Translations under genes and position numbers: made by a program
NCBI RefSeq assembly: GCF_003945595.2
Contig: NW_024104140.1
Span: 930,001-994,000, forward strand
Length of the DNA stretch: 64,000 bases
Source: Pipra filicauda
Taxonomy: Eukaryota > Chordata > Aves > Passeriformes > Pipridae
Direction: 5' to 3'
In this document: piece after piece, positions 12,901-27,900 of the stretch
Position numbering within the stretch: position 1 is the stretch's first letter
Layout of the letters: each line of letters starts with the position of its first letter
Notes under the pieces: model-generated
What the model was told of the DNA's origin: nothing
Database searches by the model: none
What the model saw: only the letters and a program-made list of their open reading frames with translations

Positions 12901-15900
12901 CAGTACATCTAAAACAAGAATTTAAGCTCAAGCAAGTTTTACAGAAAAAAAGCTATGTAATTCTAGGGATCAAAGAGCTTAGGAAAAGCAGAAAAATCTC
13001 CCTGCATTCTGAGAAGCCTAGTAAGAAGAAAAAACTCTGAAGAAAGCAAATTACCTACACCTACCAGTTCATGCAGACAAGTAACATTTCTTAACCTGAG
13101 ATTTCCTAATAATTTCTAATACGTTAATATAAAGATTTGGCCACAGGCTTATAAAGAGTTTTCCTTATTTCGGGGAGAAACACTGCTAACAAAGCCGCAG
13201 GTATGCTTTCAACTAGAGATCAGTAAAGAGCTTTTAAAATTAAGTGAGCAGAAACATGAAAGCTGAGCACAGTAGGAGGCAAATCAGTGAAATCTTGCCT
13301 TTTCAAAATTCTCAGCCTTTACTAGCAAAGATTCATTCCCAGAACATTAGTAAAGCTCATAACGCAGAGAGCACTGAAGCAAGTAAGGTCAATAAAAACT
13401 GAACTGCAAACACAAAAGGTCAATGAAGACTCAGATAAAGACATACAGCTTCTTCTGAAGGAATTTATAAGAAGGCTTTTTCATGGCTTTCAGATTAGAC
13501 AGGAAGAGATTAACTTAAATTGTGAAGCGCTACTTACATTAAGACTAGCCAGTTTTTCTTACTGCCTTTTATTTTCAATGTGTACAGCTACAGCAAAATA
13601 TCTACAAGGCCTGAAATATGCAAGTCTTAGAGAAGGAATTTGCTGCTGTTGTTCTTAAATTAAAGGCCGTGAAAACAGCACAGGCCTGCATTTTCTGACA
13701 TTAAAAAAATAAAATATTAGATATGAAAATATTTCGTTTCTCGGATGTGACATCCATCACTGGGGTTATCACAATAAATGCAGGTATAAAAAAAATACAC
13801 AGGCCTTCACACCTGTGATTGTGTCCCCACTTGCAAAAGATGTAAATTTTCACCTCAAATTGAAAAAAATGCATTAATGTTTGTAATCACTCAAGCTATG
13901 GTAATGGCATGCAGAAAAACACAGCAGGAAATAAATTGTATAATTGTCTTGAATTAGGACTTGTGAGGGTATAGAAAGATACACAGTTTCATGGTAATGC
14001 ATAAGATTAAAAAAAATAAAAATGAACTGCCATCACATTTACTAAGCGTTATCTCAGTGTGGAATGAGTAAAGCAGGAATTTTGCAACAAAGAAAAGCAA
14101 GACATACTGTTAAAAATATATCAGAATGCACATGCACAAAGGGGCTGAATTAAATTACGAAAAAATTATTCTGGAATCTTCACATTTCAATTCTTAACGC
14201 TGCAATAAAGTTTCTTAGAGAAGGCTTCTGCTGTGTGCAGTGGAGGTGCCATTTCCTTGCAAATTACTATAAGAGTTTGAATCAAGCACTTACATCTGCA
14301 TAGCACAATGCTTCTAAATCAAAGAAAAAATTCCTCTGATGGCATTCTCATGAGTGGGGTTGGATACTTCATACACAGGACATGTTCCACTACAGGAATT
14401 GTCTGTTATTTCATATTTTTTCTGGTGAAAATATTTGGGCTGTATTTACAACTAGGCCACAGAGGCTGAAACTAGTTGTCTTAATAAATGAGATGGCCAA
14501 GTGCAGGAAAAAAGAGCTATTAAGTCTTAGGGAAACACATTGCTCCTGGGCTTGCAATGTTGTTAGTGCTTTTTTCTGTGTTTTATTCTACTGTAAGGTG
14601 ACAAACAGGGACTCTGTGCTGTGACCATTCAATCAGGCAGAAACACAGAGCAGGCACTAATACTTTAATGACCCATGCTCTGCCTGGCCCTGTAGCAAGA
14701 ATGCCAGTATGATGTCATGTCCCTGTAGCATAGAAGCAGAGAGAAGATTAAAGCACATCGTCCACCTTTACAGAAACAGCATCACATGGCACTTTGATAA
14801 GCAGGAGGATAAGCAGATGCCTTTCACTCCGAGAGTGTGCCGGTGACACATTTTGTACTCTGCTGAGTGCATATAAACAACAGGGACGACATGTGTCCTT
14901 CTCTCTTCTTATCTGGAAAAATTCAGAAGTATCAGAGACCAGAACCTTAAAAAGGAGAGGTTACTTAACTGGAGGAATAATCTACCTCAGCTGTGGTGCA
15001 TTCCTCACTTCTGGAAAATTTTAAGCGAAAGGTAGATAACTTTCTCTAAAAGAAGAGGCTCAAATTCAAGCCCTGCTATTGAATATGAATTGGGAATAAT
15101 TTAGGAAAGAACCCCTAACTTCTGCTGATTTTTTAAATGTAAGAAATACTGCTTATCGGCAAACTAATATAATCCTGTAATAACGACAAGAATTGCAGGA
15201 AAGGAGGACAAAGGTAGTACCTACAAAACACGGAAATCTTCTAAACAGAAGGAGATGGTTTTTTATAGTTTGTTTTTTACTTTGAGGTATTAACCATATT
15301 AGGAAGAGAAAGTGGTGAACAATAGGGAGTACTGTTGCATTGATGGTGCTTGTCCTCACCTGTCTCTTGTATGTTTCCAGCTGACTGCGAGCTGCGTTGG
15401 CCTTCCTTAATTCTTCCTCCAGGCTCACAGTATTTTGCATGTACATTGTATTCTTCTCTTCTAAAAGCTTCACTTGACGCCGCAAATCACCCAGATCTTC
15501 CAATTTCTTTTTGTATGACTCTACCTGGCTTTCTAACTTGGCTACTTTATCAGAAGAATGCCTGAAGGGATAGATTTGTATTGAATTTGAACTCAGAAAA
15601 CGAATAAAACTAACAAAGTTAAATGCTTCCTCACTATTTTGCCTTAATGCAGAAGACATTCTGAGACATCATGAGGAGAATAATAAAGCAATCATATTCT
15701 CTTATTACTAATGTTTTCACTTTTATATTACTTGCTTTCCTCCCATATGACTGTTTGTCAACTCAAATTACTGCTGATAGAGGTCCTTTAGAAACTATCA
15801 CTCTTCCTAATACAGCTTTCTTATCTGCTTCCAATCTTAAAACAGTAGTTAACACAACTTCATTCCCACTCATTTCCTTTCAATTCCAAATTATCTTCTA

Positions 15901-18900
15901 TTCTGCATTTTACAAGGCTAAAGAAGAAAACTTTCTGGCCTCCAACTTGTTTTAATGAGAGCCAGGAATAAAATCATAAAGATCCATCTCCTGGGCAACT
16001 CACACTTGGTGACACAGAAGTAAAGTACTGTGTTTGATTTGTTTGGAATTTGATTCCTTCTAAAAAAAAAAAAATGAGAGAAAGAAAAGAAACACCAGGC
16101 TCTGTTCACAACTTCTCAGAGTTTTTTTAATATATCCACTGCACTGCCAGGACAGCAACTGCCCACACCCCAACAACCACCCACCCCTCTACCACTAGCA
16201 CTGGCCTTGGTTTCATTTTTGAACCAAATCATTTACAGACTCAACTTCCTATGAAATCCAGGGAATCTCCCACCGAATTGATGGGCCAGTTTATGAGATG
16301 CTGAGGCAAGCCAAATCTCTATGATCCCCAGTGAAGTGCAGAGCCTCTCTCTTGCAACAAGGAATTACTCTTTGAACCTATGGCACCCACACAGACAGTT
16401 TATGAAATTATGCAGCCTGATGGGTTCATTCCTTATATTAATGACAGAGGGGATAAAGACAGAAAGCTTTGATAGAAAGCTGCTGGCGAATTAGAAACGG
16501 CAATATTAAAACAAAGCCTTGGGAGAGAGAATGGGTAACTGTTCTGAATAACTCATTGCAGCAAGGCACCAATACTGAAGGATTATGTTCCACAGCAAAA
16601 GTGGCTGTCCCACCCTACAAACCCCTAGCATCATCAAATCATGACAACTTTGTATGCTAAGATCCAGTGACAGTGAGAGCTGCAACAGGTGTTCATACTA
16701 GCATTATTTGATGAACCAAAAGCACACCCAAAGTCCAAACAATGCAAACCTAGGAAAGGCCATAGTTTCCTGACGAGAACAGATGCCCAAGTCATGATGA
16801 AGGTGAGTAGCAAATACTCAAGAGATCACCAAGTGCCCTGTAATAACCATAAGATTGCGTAGAACTGCTAAGTCTACTCATAGCTAGTGATCAAGGTACA
16901 CAATAAACAACTATTTTACTTAAGCAGAATTAAACTGGAGGATCCAGAAGAACCTTGGCATTGAGAAAGCATTTATATTTAATATTTAAATTATTTAAAC
17001 AAAAGATAATGTAGATTAAGTACACAAATTAAAAGTTAATAGTTAAAAAAGGATTAATGGAACAGAATTTACCTGAGTACATCTATCTCATCCTTCAAAG
17101 ACTGAGCCTCCTCTGCCAGTGTAGTAAGCTCTTCTGTTTGTTGTCTCAATTCTGCAATTTCCTTTTCAAGTTCCTCACAGCGTATTCGATAGTCATCTTT
17201 GGCAGCTTCTAATCTGTAAAAATGAAGAAAAACAGAAAATAACTTTCCATCTTGAGCCACACTTACCTTTCCTCATCATCATCCCCTCTAAAAACACATG
17301 AAATGGCCTTCTGTTGCAGCGAAGGAGAACAGCCCAATGTGCTTATTCAAAACATAGAAGCAGATTGACTTTTTTGATGCTCCCAACCTGATATCAGTCT
17401 TTCTACTTGGAAAATCAAAAGGTAATGTATGCTCTCATAAAGACAATCCTCAGGTTTCTTCTGCAATAGTAGTTTTTCACAAAGGAAGCTCAAGCAGAAA
17501 TTTTCACCTTTTTTCATCTTGGAACATACAGAGTTTGAACATGATACATTTATCGTAAGATTTTGTTCAGTTGTCCAACTCCTTCAACAATTTTGACCTG
17601 ATTGTCAGATGTTATAAATGCCATAGAGCTCTCAACAAAGTCATTTTATTTATTTACTCATAAAGAGCCTGTGCATGTCCAGCACACCTGAAGAACCAGG
17701 TTTTTAGTTAAAAAGTAAAGAACTCAGATCAAAGTTGCTGGAGTAAACTGCTTGCATACAGCACACATAGGCAAAGCTCCATTGACCTGTCAGTGAAAAA
17801 AGGGAACAAGTAATAGTAACTTTGTCAAAGTATTTTGAATGAATGGAAAAGGACACAATCTGGAACAGAAGTCCTACAGCGATTTTGATCTGAAACTAAA
17901 ACATGATCAATCCAGAAAGGGAGATATGGGCATGAGGGGTAAAAAAAGGATTTTATCCAAAAAGAGTCTACAAGAATGGAGACAAGAGAAAGTCTTTAAG
18001 TCATTTAAACCACAAACAACAAACATTTGGATCGTGACAGACTAATAGTGTCAAAGGACAAAGAGTCAAGACTGGATAAAAACAGTTGTACCACACTGGA
18101 CATCAATTCAGCTGTACATATGTCCTGCTTGATCAGGTAGAGCTGGAAGTAACATGTACAAATTGCCAGTAGAAACCACATGCTATGAAGGCAGGGGAAG
18201 GAGATAAAGGAGACCAGGAATGAGTCTCACAGGAGAAAAATGTTTAGAATGACCTTCAGAACCCAAAATTAGAGTAAAAGGCAGTGCATAGCGAAAGAAA
18301 AACTGTCAGTGTAAAGAAATACCATGGTTTCACTGAAGAAAGAGAGGGAAAGTATGGCAAAGAGGATGAAAAAGTGAAGTGAACCAGCTTTCTTCAGCAG
18401 AATAGGCACACACAGCCTGGAAGCAATTCTCAAAAGAACCAGGAAGGAGATTTACAGAGGGATTGTATTTCCACAGGGTGAGGAAATGCAAATGAAACGC
18501 AGAGATCACATGTGGATAATCTCCATGTTTCAGATATGAAACAATCTGTTTTCAAGTTCAGAGAAGGACATACTTTGCTATGTAATAACGCCACCTGTAG
18601 AACTGCCTGTAGCAGACCTTAGTCTACGAATTTCTACACCTTAAAAATGCAATTAGAATAATTTGGGTAAAGGAAAGCATGCTATTTTTAATTCTCACTG
18701 ATTTTGAAAAACATGGGTGAAATGACTGCATGCAAACAATTCAAAATAACTCACAGAGTAGAGAGTGACATGTATACAGCTTTTCAGCATTAAGCCGATG
18801 CATTTTGTTATGCTAGAGCTTGTAAAGAGGTAAATCATAATGTGTACGACACTGTAAAAACTGTACTACTGTGGTTATGTCACCCATTATACTCATTCAT

Positions 18901-21900
18901 AATTGCCAGCAGAACCAGAAGTATCTAAGTCACATATGTTGCCAGCTACAAACAATCTAATCAAGCGTAGCTTTTCTACCTGAATGTTTCCTCTTGGAGC
19001 TGTTCTAGTTGTGTCTGCAGCTGCAGGTGCCTACGACCTGCAGGGCTGTTGGGATCTTCAATAGAATCAGACTGATTTAAGCGTTCCATCAAAATCTGGT
19101 TCTCAGCAAGCAGGCTGCTCTTCTCCTCTTGGAGGGCTGCAACCTGTTGTAATAAAAGCATGGACTAGAATAACTGATCCATCCAGCTTCAGAGAGAAAT
19201 ACTTTTTTGTGCACATAATAAAATATCAACACAACCCACAAACAGAAACACATAGATTACAATAATAATCACATTTCACAGGAATATACTGTATCATTTA
19301 ATAGGCATTCAATTGCTAAGTGATGTAACCAACATATTGCAACATTAGGGGCAGATTTACCACACAGAATATGTAACTATTCTTTAACGTATTTTGCACT
19401 GGCATTGAAAGAAAAAGTCTTTGTTATGACAGAAGATAACTTCATCATAATTAAGTCTGCATACTCTCCCAGCAAACAAATAAAACTAGCTTTCCACAGT
19501 AAGGACTAACTGCAAGCAGGTCCAAAAGAGGAACACAGTTCCAAAGATGACTCAGTTTCCACCAACGCTGTGGAAACAGGCAGTGGCGTGAAGAACTCAG
19601 AGTGCTCCAACTCAAACAACAGCTGAAACATGGGTTCACATATTAACCACGAGCACACAGATCAGCTTCATTAATTCCAACGGTTACTGAACTGTTTGGC
19701 AAAAAGCCTGAATTATACTCCAAAACAGGGTTACAATGGCAACGCCTTTCAGGGCTTCCTCCTCACACTCCTCGTATCTTCCAGATGAGGTATGATTGAC
19801 TTAAAGTAAAACTTAGTCAAAACCCATGCACAGCTGATAGTCTGCAGTAACTTCCTACTGGTATTTAACACTGAACTGAAACTGTTACAGCAGCAGAACC
19901 TGTCTTAGTGCTCTACCGCAACAGTTTTACCACACAGCTCAAACCCTTCCTACCACAATGAAAAAAAGTTTCATCAGTGTGAGTCATCTTCATACTGGCA
20001 ACTTTGCATCAAGATAAGAAAACAATGACATTCATTCTGCTAGCACAAGTGAAGCAAAATAACTACTGTGCCATTTTCATCTCCCGTTTAAAAATTGTTT
20101 TCCACACTATACTGCTTATTTTCAGCTGCCTAAAAGTTAACACATCTTTTTCCCCACTTGAAAATCAATACAGACACTATAGCAAACTTACCTGCATATC
20201 TAACTCGTGACATCTCTGGGCAATTTCTTCTTTTGTTGCTAGTGCTTCATTTAATTCTTCTGTAGTTTTCTTCAGCTAGCATAAACAACAAACATTAACA
20301 CTGTCATCAGTCTCTGTGATCCAATTAAAAATATTCTGAACTACATGACTGTAAAATTTTCACAGTTAGGTAATATATTAAATTTTTGAAAAGCTCAGGC
20401 AATTCCACTCTTATAAAGAAAAAAAGAAGCAGGTGTGATTACTGTTTAGTTTGTGTATTAGTAAAAAGTAAAACTACCCAAAAGTAATATTTGCTCTTAT
20501 ATTAGAATTATCACATCTGCTCTATGAATTGAGCCAAAAACACTTGAACTCGGGTCTGAAGAACTCATCAAATCTCTACACTGAAAAAAACTGTCAATAC
20601 CACTTTTCTTTACAGAATCAGAGAGTACATAATTTCAATTTTCAATCTAGTTTTGAAAGGACTGGAAGGCGGAATACAGGGAATGGACAATTAGGGTAAA
20701 ATCTCTCTAGTAAAGGGAGCTATTCTTAGTGCACAACAGGGATACAACTAACGTGGTGACAGAGAAGCCTACCCTTCTGAAAAAGGGCACTGAATCTTGT
20801 AAGCAGTGGTAAATATTCAGGTATTTCCTTTCAAGGGCTCAATATTCAAAGATATGTATCTTGTCAGTTTACAAATTAATCCAGTTAACATAAACATAGC
20901 TATAGGTGTGTGCATGTTATGTATATAGACATAGATATAGATGTGCTATTATACATGATGAAATTTAAATGGGCTTTCTCAAATAGCATCATCATATTTG
21001 GTATGTGCAAGTTTATTTCTCAGGGCCTGTTTACATATAGAACTTAATTTAATCTGCCAGCATTTACATATTTCTGCAGAAAAAGTATGGTGGAGGAACA
21101 CAGGGAAAACCACTGTACGATACTTCTCAATTAGAAAAAAATCTGAGGAAGCAGGATAGGGTTAGCATGAAGTTAAGTTAGTAAAACTAATTGGTTTTGC
21201 ATATTTTTTAAATATATCAGACAGGGAAGGGTTATATTTGAGAACTTCTCTTATGTACTGGACCGGTTCCAGGACCTCAAATATGCATGTGTTTGTTTTG
21301 ATTTGTTTGTTGATTTTTTTTTTTAACTGACTTTGGGAGTCAGGAAAAGTTTTATTCACACGCATAAAAAGTTTTATTCAAATACTACACATTTTTTATC
21401 CTTTCTCAATACCTAAAGATTTGTACCAATCTGCAGTTTGTTTTATTATGTCATACAGCTAGACTGGTTTTCCAAATCAACTTTTTTTTTTTTCCCTTAA
21501 ACACAGAATAGGAGTAAACTCAATCTATAAACCTAAAGGACTCTGAAATTTACTACTGAAATTTAGTTTTCCACTCCTCATTTGACTTTCCCACAAAACA
21601 CTTTAATGATTAAAAAAAAAAAAAAAAAAAGACAGAGTTCTTAATACAGAAAAAGGACTGGCCACTGATGTGGTATGATGGAAGGAAAAGAAACATTTGG
21701 TCTTAGATACCTGCCGATCAAGGTCAACGTAAGCATCATTTCCAACAGAGACTGGAGACTCTTTACTCATCAACTGCAATTAGATTACACTGGATTAGAA
21801 AAAACAAGGACTTACTTTTATATTAAAACCTAAGTTTCAACGAAACACCAAGCTTGTTTTTACTTTTGGGAGTTTTAATCTGACTTAATTTGAAAGTTTT

Positions 21901-24900
21901 TAACTTCATTTTTACATAAGATATCTTCAGAAACAAAACCAGAAAAAAATAATCTTCATAATTTATAATATTTAGAGTGGTAAAAAAAAACCCCTTACAT
22001 CATCTCTTTTTCTTCTGACAATGCACATTCTTCATCTATGATGAAGTCTACAGTACACCCCGCTAAATATTTTACTGAAGTGGCATTGGAATGATGGTAG
22101 ATACCAACACACCATGCAAGATCTTCTTTTAATTGTTCTCTGCTAGTGGCTTTCATGCTTCAATTACCTGGAAGTTCATATGCATTTATTTATTTCACTA
22201 AAGTTTGGGACATATCATCAGCTAATAGTGCAAAACAAAGATGAACAAAATTCTGCTCTGGAGTTGTCTGTAATTTTCAAATTTAAAGAGAAACTCTGTA
22301 AAGTGCATTCCTGAAATGAATATTACAATTCATTGTGTACTAACCTATTTTATTGCAGGAATACCTGAAGGTGGTTTTGTAATATTTAAAATATGTTTAA
22401 AAAAAAAAACCAACCAAACCCCAGAAACAAACAAACAAAAAACCTAAAACAAAACAACAAAAAACCCCAAACCACTATCAAACCCTCAGCACAAAACCCC
22501 AAATCAAGTCCTATAAAATTGACTGATGAGCTTATTAAAAAAAAGAGAAAGAGCTCATAAGTTTTAAGAGCTCTCCAATGACACAATTCATGGATGTTCC
22601 AATCAAAAAAGCCCCGTCCTAACCAAAGTCAGGACTAGATTTTTTCCCTAAGACCCCTGGTCCAGCCTGGTTACTCTCTCCAGAGACAGGGTTTCATTTA
22701 TTCCTTCCAGAAAACAGTGCTTTCGCATTACTTTTCCTTGACAAAGTTTTTGGAATACATGGCACAGAGCCTTCGTTTGTTCTCAATCCTTTCTGTTTAT
22801 ACCAGTGTGTACAAGTGAAAAATCTCTGTTTGACATTTACATCATTCAAATATTTATACACTTACATCTCCCTTTTGCCATATCCTTAATTGGGATTTAC
22901 CTGCATAACTAATGCTTAAATTAATCTACCTGTCCTCAACAGTCCTCCTCAGACCATGACAATGTTTGTCAAATTTCTTCCATTTTGTCTACATGTTTAC
23001 AACGACAAAACCACTCCAAGATGAAGCATTGCATGAAGCCCAGAGTCCCTGTAACAATAATTAGAAACTCCCTAGCCTCAGAGCTGTCCCTGGAAAAATG
23101 AAGTCACGTCTTCTTCGTTACCATATATAGTGGCATTACAAACTTGTCTATAATGTAAGGCCCTAATCTAAGATTATTATCATTTAAACAAAAACTTCCA
23201 ATCCCTCCCTGCTCTGTGACAAGTCTTACATGTTTCAATTACTGCATTTCACCAGCTACTGTTAAAACGCTTTTCCAGATGACTAAAGGGATATCCCCTA
23301 TTAACCAAATACTGAACTCCTCTTCCCTGTTTCATATCCCAAAACTGTTTGCAAACACTGGACACGTGTGTTCACAAGCACACAAGTAAGTTCCGCCCGC
23401 CAAGCCAGCACTTTCCAGCCGGCGGGTCCCGCTCAGCCTGCAGGGGTGTGCAACAACACGTCCCTAACAGCAGCCCCCCCTTTCTGGCCCGAGCACAACT
23501 TCCTCTTCAGAAAACAAGCTCAACGGACCTCCACAAGGCTTACAGTAAAAAGGAATACCAGTGACCGCACAACCCACTAGAGGCCACTGTGGTGTCACTG
23601 CTCCCGTGAACTGCCGTACAGGAAGCAGGCCAAGGCCACTAATATAATCCCTATTTTCTTCAGTGAGTTTTGTCATCTCTCGCCAAACACAATGTTCTGG
23701 AGAGCCCTTAAGCAGAAACGTCCAGAAAAGAGGACATTATCTGGAGCAGGATTAGGTAGTGGAGATACGTGGTCTGGATGTACCCTGAATGTTACACAGC
23801 ACTTGTGAATTTAACTCCATGGGGTGCGTTAGGAATGTCATGGAAAGCATGCATGAGGCACCGAGGGTGAGAGCCATAGACACACGTGCAGATGACTGAC
23901 TCAATGCAACAGGAAGCACCTTGCAATCTGATGGCCTGTGCTATGGGGGGAATGCTAAAGATGAAATCTAAGGGATTGTTTTGTGTCCAGTAAGTCGCAC
24001 AACCAGACAAATAACAGGAAGGATACTGACAGATAACTCACAACTGACACAGGAAACCAACTTCTGATCAACAGTTAATAATAAATTGAAGTTAAGGAGT
24101 GGGATGAAAAGGTATCAGGGTAAAGGAGTGTATCCATCTTTCCCCTACACATCTCCCCATACACTGGGACAATGGTTTATGCAACAAAATGTCTTGATCA
24201 CACTCTGCTTCTGGATCGCCTCTACACAGTTTCTTCCCACTTAATAGGAAACACTTTACCCTAAATAGCACAGCCAACAGAGCACAACTCCACCCACCTA
24301 TCCAAACTTCTCCCTCTTCAGTCAGATTTTCTGAAAATTTCAAGAAAAGTTTTACTGAATGCTGTGTCTTAGGATTCCATACAGATATGTTTGTCAACTC
24401 AAAGCACACACTACAACCTTCCATCCACCTGAAAAATACAAGGTAAGAGACTTGCCTAGTTTCCTCCATTCTTCGTTGTGTTTCTGGTCAATCAGCATTC
24501 TCTGATATTACTGAAATTTAGAGCTCCAAAATGCTTGTATAATCAGTTATCTGCTCAATGGTACATGCATTATTTATTGCTAATCTGATGATACTAGTAG
24601 GTTGATACTAATTTTTAAATCAAATTTACTTACTGGGTCTGCTATATATCTCCTTTACTTAAAGCTCATATTCAGAAAAACTTAATTAAATACTGCTGTA
24701 CTTTCAGGGTTTCACATGCAGCCTGCAAGTGCGATATTAGAACATGAGGAATTGAGAGGTATGGGTCAATGCCAAGACTTTTGAGTTTACAGGGGCAAAC
24801 TTCATTTCATTTGTATTTCAAATAAGTTAAGTGAATAAAAAGCAGAAGGAAGTGGCCTCCTCAGTCTCCCCTTACAGCTTTAGTTTTCTTCTGGAGCAGA

Positions 24901-27900
24901 CTACAGGAGGAATAAAGGTCTGCCTTCAAGATTCTGCAGCACTGGAACTGGCCTTCAGTTCCAAGCTCACCATTTAGCTAAAGTATAGTATTATTACTTA
25001 TTTGCACCTGTAACTTTAATGGAGGATGATATGCAGAAATTATAAAAAGGGGAAAAAAAGAAGTGCCAGCAAAATCAAGCAATTGCAGTAGGTGTCTACA
25101 TGAGAAGGAAAACCCTGCTTAAGAGCTTCTGACAGTGAAATGCACTAGCATTTACTGTCTTTTTCTTTTTCCGGTTTATTTTGCATAAAAAGGTCAGTCT
25201 GGATTACAAATGGTGCAATAACCTGGACAACATGATAATACTTATAATTATTTGTGTAGTTTTATGAGCAGCAGTTGTCATTCCATGTTAATCCTTTACA
25301 TATGTACCTCTTCATGCTCACAGCTTTGGTATGATATCTCACATAATACTTGAAGGTCTGCTAATCCTATATTATTAAAACCTTCACATTTTAATTGCTT
25401 TCCTTGGGAAATGTGAACAAGTTGTGTTGTCATGGATACATAAAGATTAGGGAATGGGTAAAACTATCACAAAATCTGCATGCATGAATAACCTGAATTA
25501 TGAAAGCTTTTTTTTCCCCTATATGTGATTTTGCAAATGCAGTTGAACCATTCAGTTGATGATTTTAACAGTCCAAAACACTTGCTTTATCTGAAATGCT
25601 TCTTCTGTAATGATAATATTTTACAAGTTCGTTTAAGTGTCCACAAAAACAATGACAAAAATCTAGCTTCTGTACTCAGGTTTTCTTTTTTGAAACATCT
25701 TTATGTTTGTTTTAAAGAGTCAAGGCTATGTATGACACTGTGTATCCTTTAAAGCAGGTGGACTTTCTTCCTCCAGTTGGTATTCAGTCTATCCTCCAGT
25801 CTATCTGTTGACAGATGCAACAAAATACTTTTGTATTATTTCCTAACTATTAAAAAACCACTTTTACTTCACACAAGATAAAGCTTTAAACAGTCAAGAC
25901 AAAATACAGCAGGGGAAAAACCCACAAAACCAAACAGTGGAAGTAACACAGTCAGTATTAACCCAGACAGTAAGTTCCTTTTCCTATTCACCCCAGGCAA
26001 GTTTTGACACTACCTCTAGTATTGTTCTGACTCTCAACTTGACCTGCACAGACACCTGCTAAGTGATCAAGTTTAGAGGTGTTTTAAACAGCAAAGGTAA
26101 GTAGATTATTTGCCTCAGCTACCGTCTTCATAAATACTGAACTTTGCTGTTCAAGAAAAAGACTTGGGAAAGTGGCAGAAGAATTTCCAAAAGATGTCAA
26201 GGAAAGGAAAAGAAAGAAAAACACACAATGGCCAAAATAATTTCCGTAAGGAAAGATTTTTGGCCTTTAAAAAATCTAAACCCCATGAAATTAAAAATAA
26301 CTGTAATATTATGCATATTAATACATGAAATCCTCTGTCTTGTGCACAGCTTGTCTTTAGATGTGTATACGTGAAGATTAGCATCTAAGAATCTAGGTAG
26401 TGGCAACACACCAGATCAATTTGACTACACTGAACAAAATAACACTGTTATTTGTTAAAAACAAGCACTGTTAAATTTATAAAACCTTATGGAGCACAAG
26501 GCATATTTTAAACATTTAAATAAGTGAAGAAAGGAAATGTTGAAGAGTCACAAGTTATTAAAAAATAAAATAATCAACTAAAATTTAGAACATTATATGC
26601 TGCTTCTTCCATTGAAAAAATTACCTTCTACATGCAAAAAAACTAGATAAAACTTGTTCTACTGTGCCTCATGATATACTTTCCTGAGTAAGATGATTTA
26701 TGAAAACCAAAGAAGCATCCAAAAAAATTTATATGTGCTCGACTGAAACAGAAAAATAAATTTCATAATACATCAGTAAAGCTTAGAGAGGTCTTCTGAC
26801 ATACCTAATTTTAAAGAAAGAGTACCTGCAATGTCAAACACTTTGGAACATTTGGACAAGGTGATGTACAGCAACTTTTCAAACACGTACATATACCTAC
26901 TTTCCTAGGCATCTTATTTTGGAGTCTCCTACATATTGCTTGTTCCAAGTCACTTGAATTCTGAGAGCTGCTGTGAGCCCAAGAAATAGAAAATCCTCCT
27001 TAAATCCAGTGAAGTTTCACCCCATGTGAATCTGTGCTGGCTATGACCTAACTCCCAGAATAACCTTCTCCACAATTTTGCCAAGCACTGACATGAGACA
27101 GGCCTGCAGTGGCCAGTGTCTGTCTTCTTTCTCTTCTTGAAAATTTGGATAATCTTTGCCACCTTCCAGTTGACCCTGGACTTCTCCAGACTCCAAGCCC
27201 ATTAAAAAGCAGTGGAAGGAGGTCCTGCTCTCAAAGTGTATCAAAGTCTGAGACGCTTTCTCACCTCTTCATTGAGCACCTGAGATCCTCCTTATTTGGT
27301 CCTGAAATGCCTTGGATTTCTAAGCAGCTTGGAAAGTAGCATTAAAATCACTCAGAACTATGCCAGTATCTGAATGGTAAGCTTTTTGATTCAGTGAGTT
27401 TCAAAAATCTGTTCCAGAAAAACAGACCCAGTGATTTCTCCCGTACTTCTACTCACCGACTCAGAGAAAGGGCACAAATACAAAAAAACTTCAAAGTTTA
27501 CTCATCAAAAATGCTGAAAACTGTGGGCTGCTTCAAATCTGGCTATTATACCAAATGAAGAAGACTTTTAGAAAAATTAAATAGGAGATTTTTAACAGAA
27601 AGAGGGAGGATAAAATAAGGTTTTCTATTTCAAGGCAGTGCAGAATACAGTGATGCTGAAATTTGGATTTAATAAAAAGCATTAGAAAGCTTCACCAAAA
27701 CACTGTATTACAGCCACAAAAAATAGAAAAAAGTAAAATATCCCAAAACTCCAGCAAACTGGTGCTTGGCAGCACCCACTGGAAGATGATTGAGCGTAAC
27801 AATTCTTTCAATGCTCATTTCAAAAGTCTACTCTACATGGTTGTAGACAGCACTCCACACACTGACAACTGAATGTATGACTGCATGGTTGAAGTGATGA

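Noticed and set aside
15153..15350. Extension of exon 11 past its donor as an alternative terminal exon
   Set aside because: The frame stays open for some 200 nt, but the sequence is not HOOK-like and the GTGAGG donor joins exactly to exon 12 in phase.
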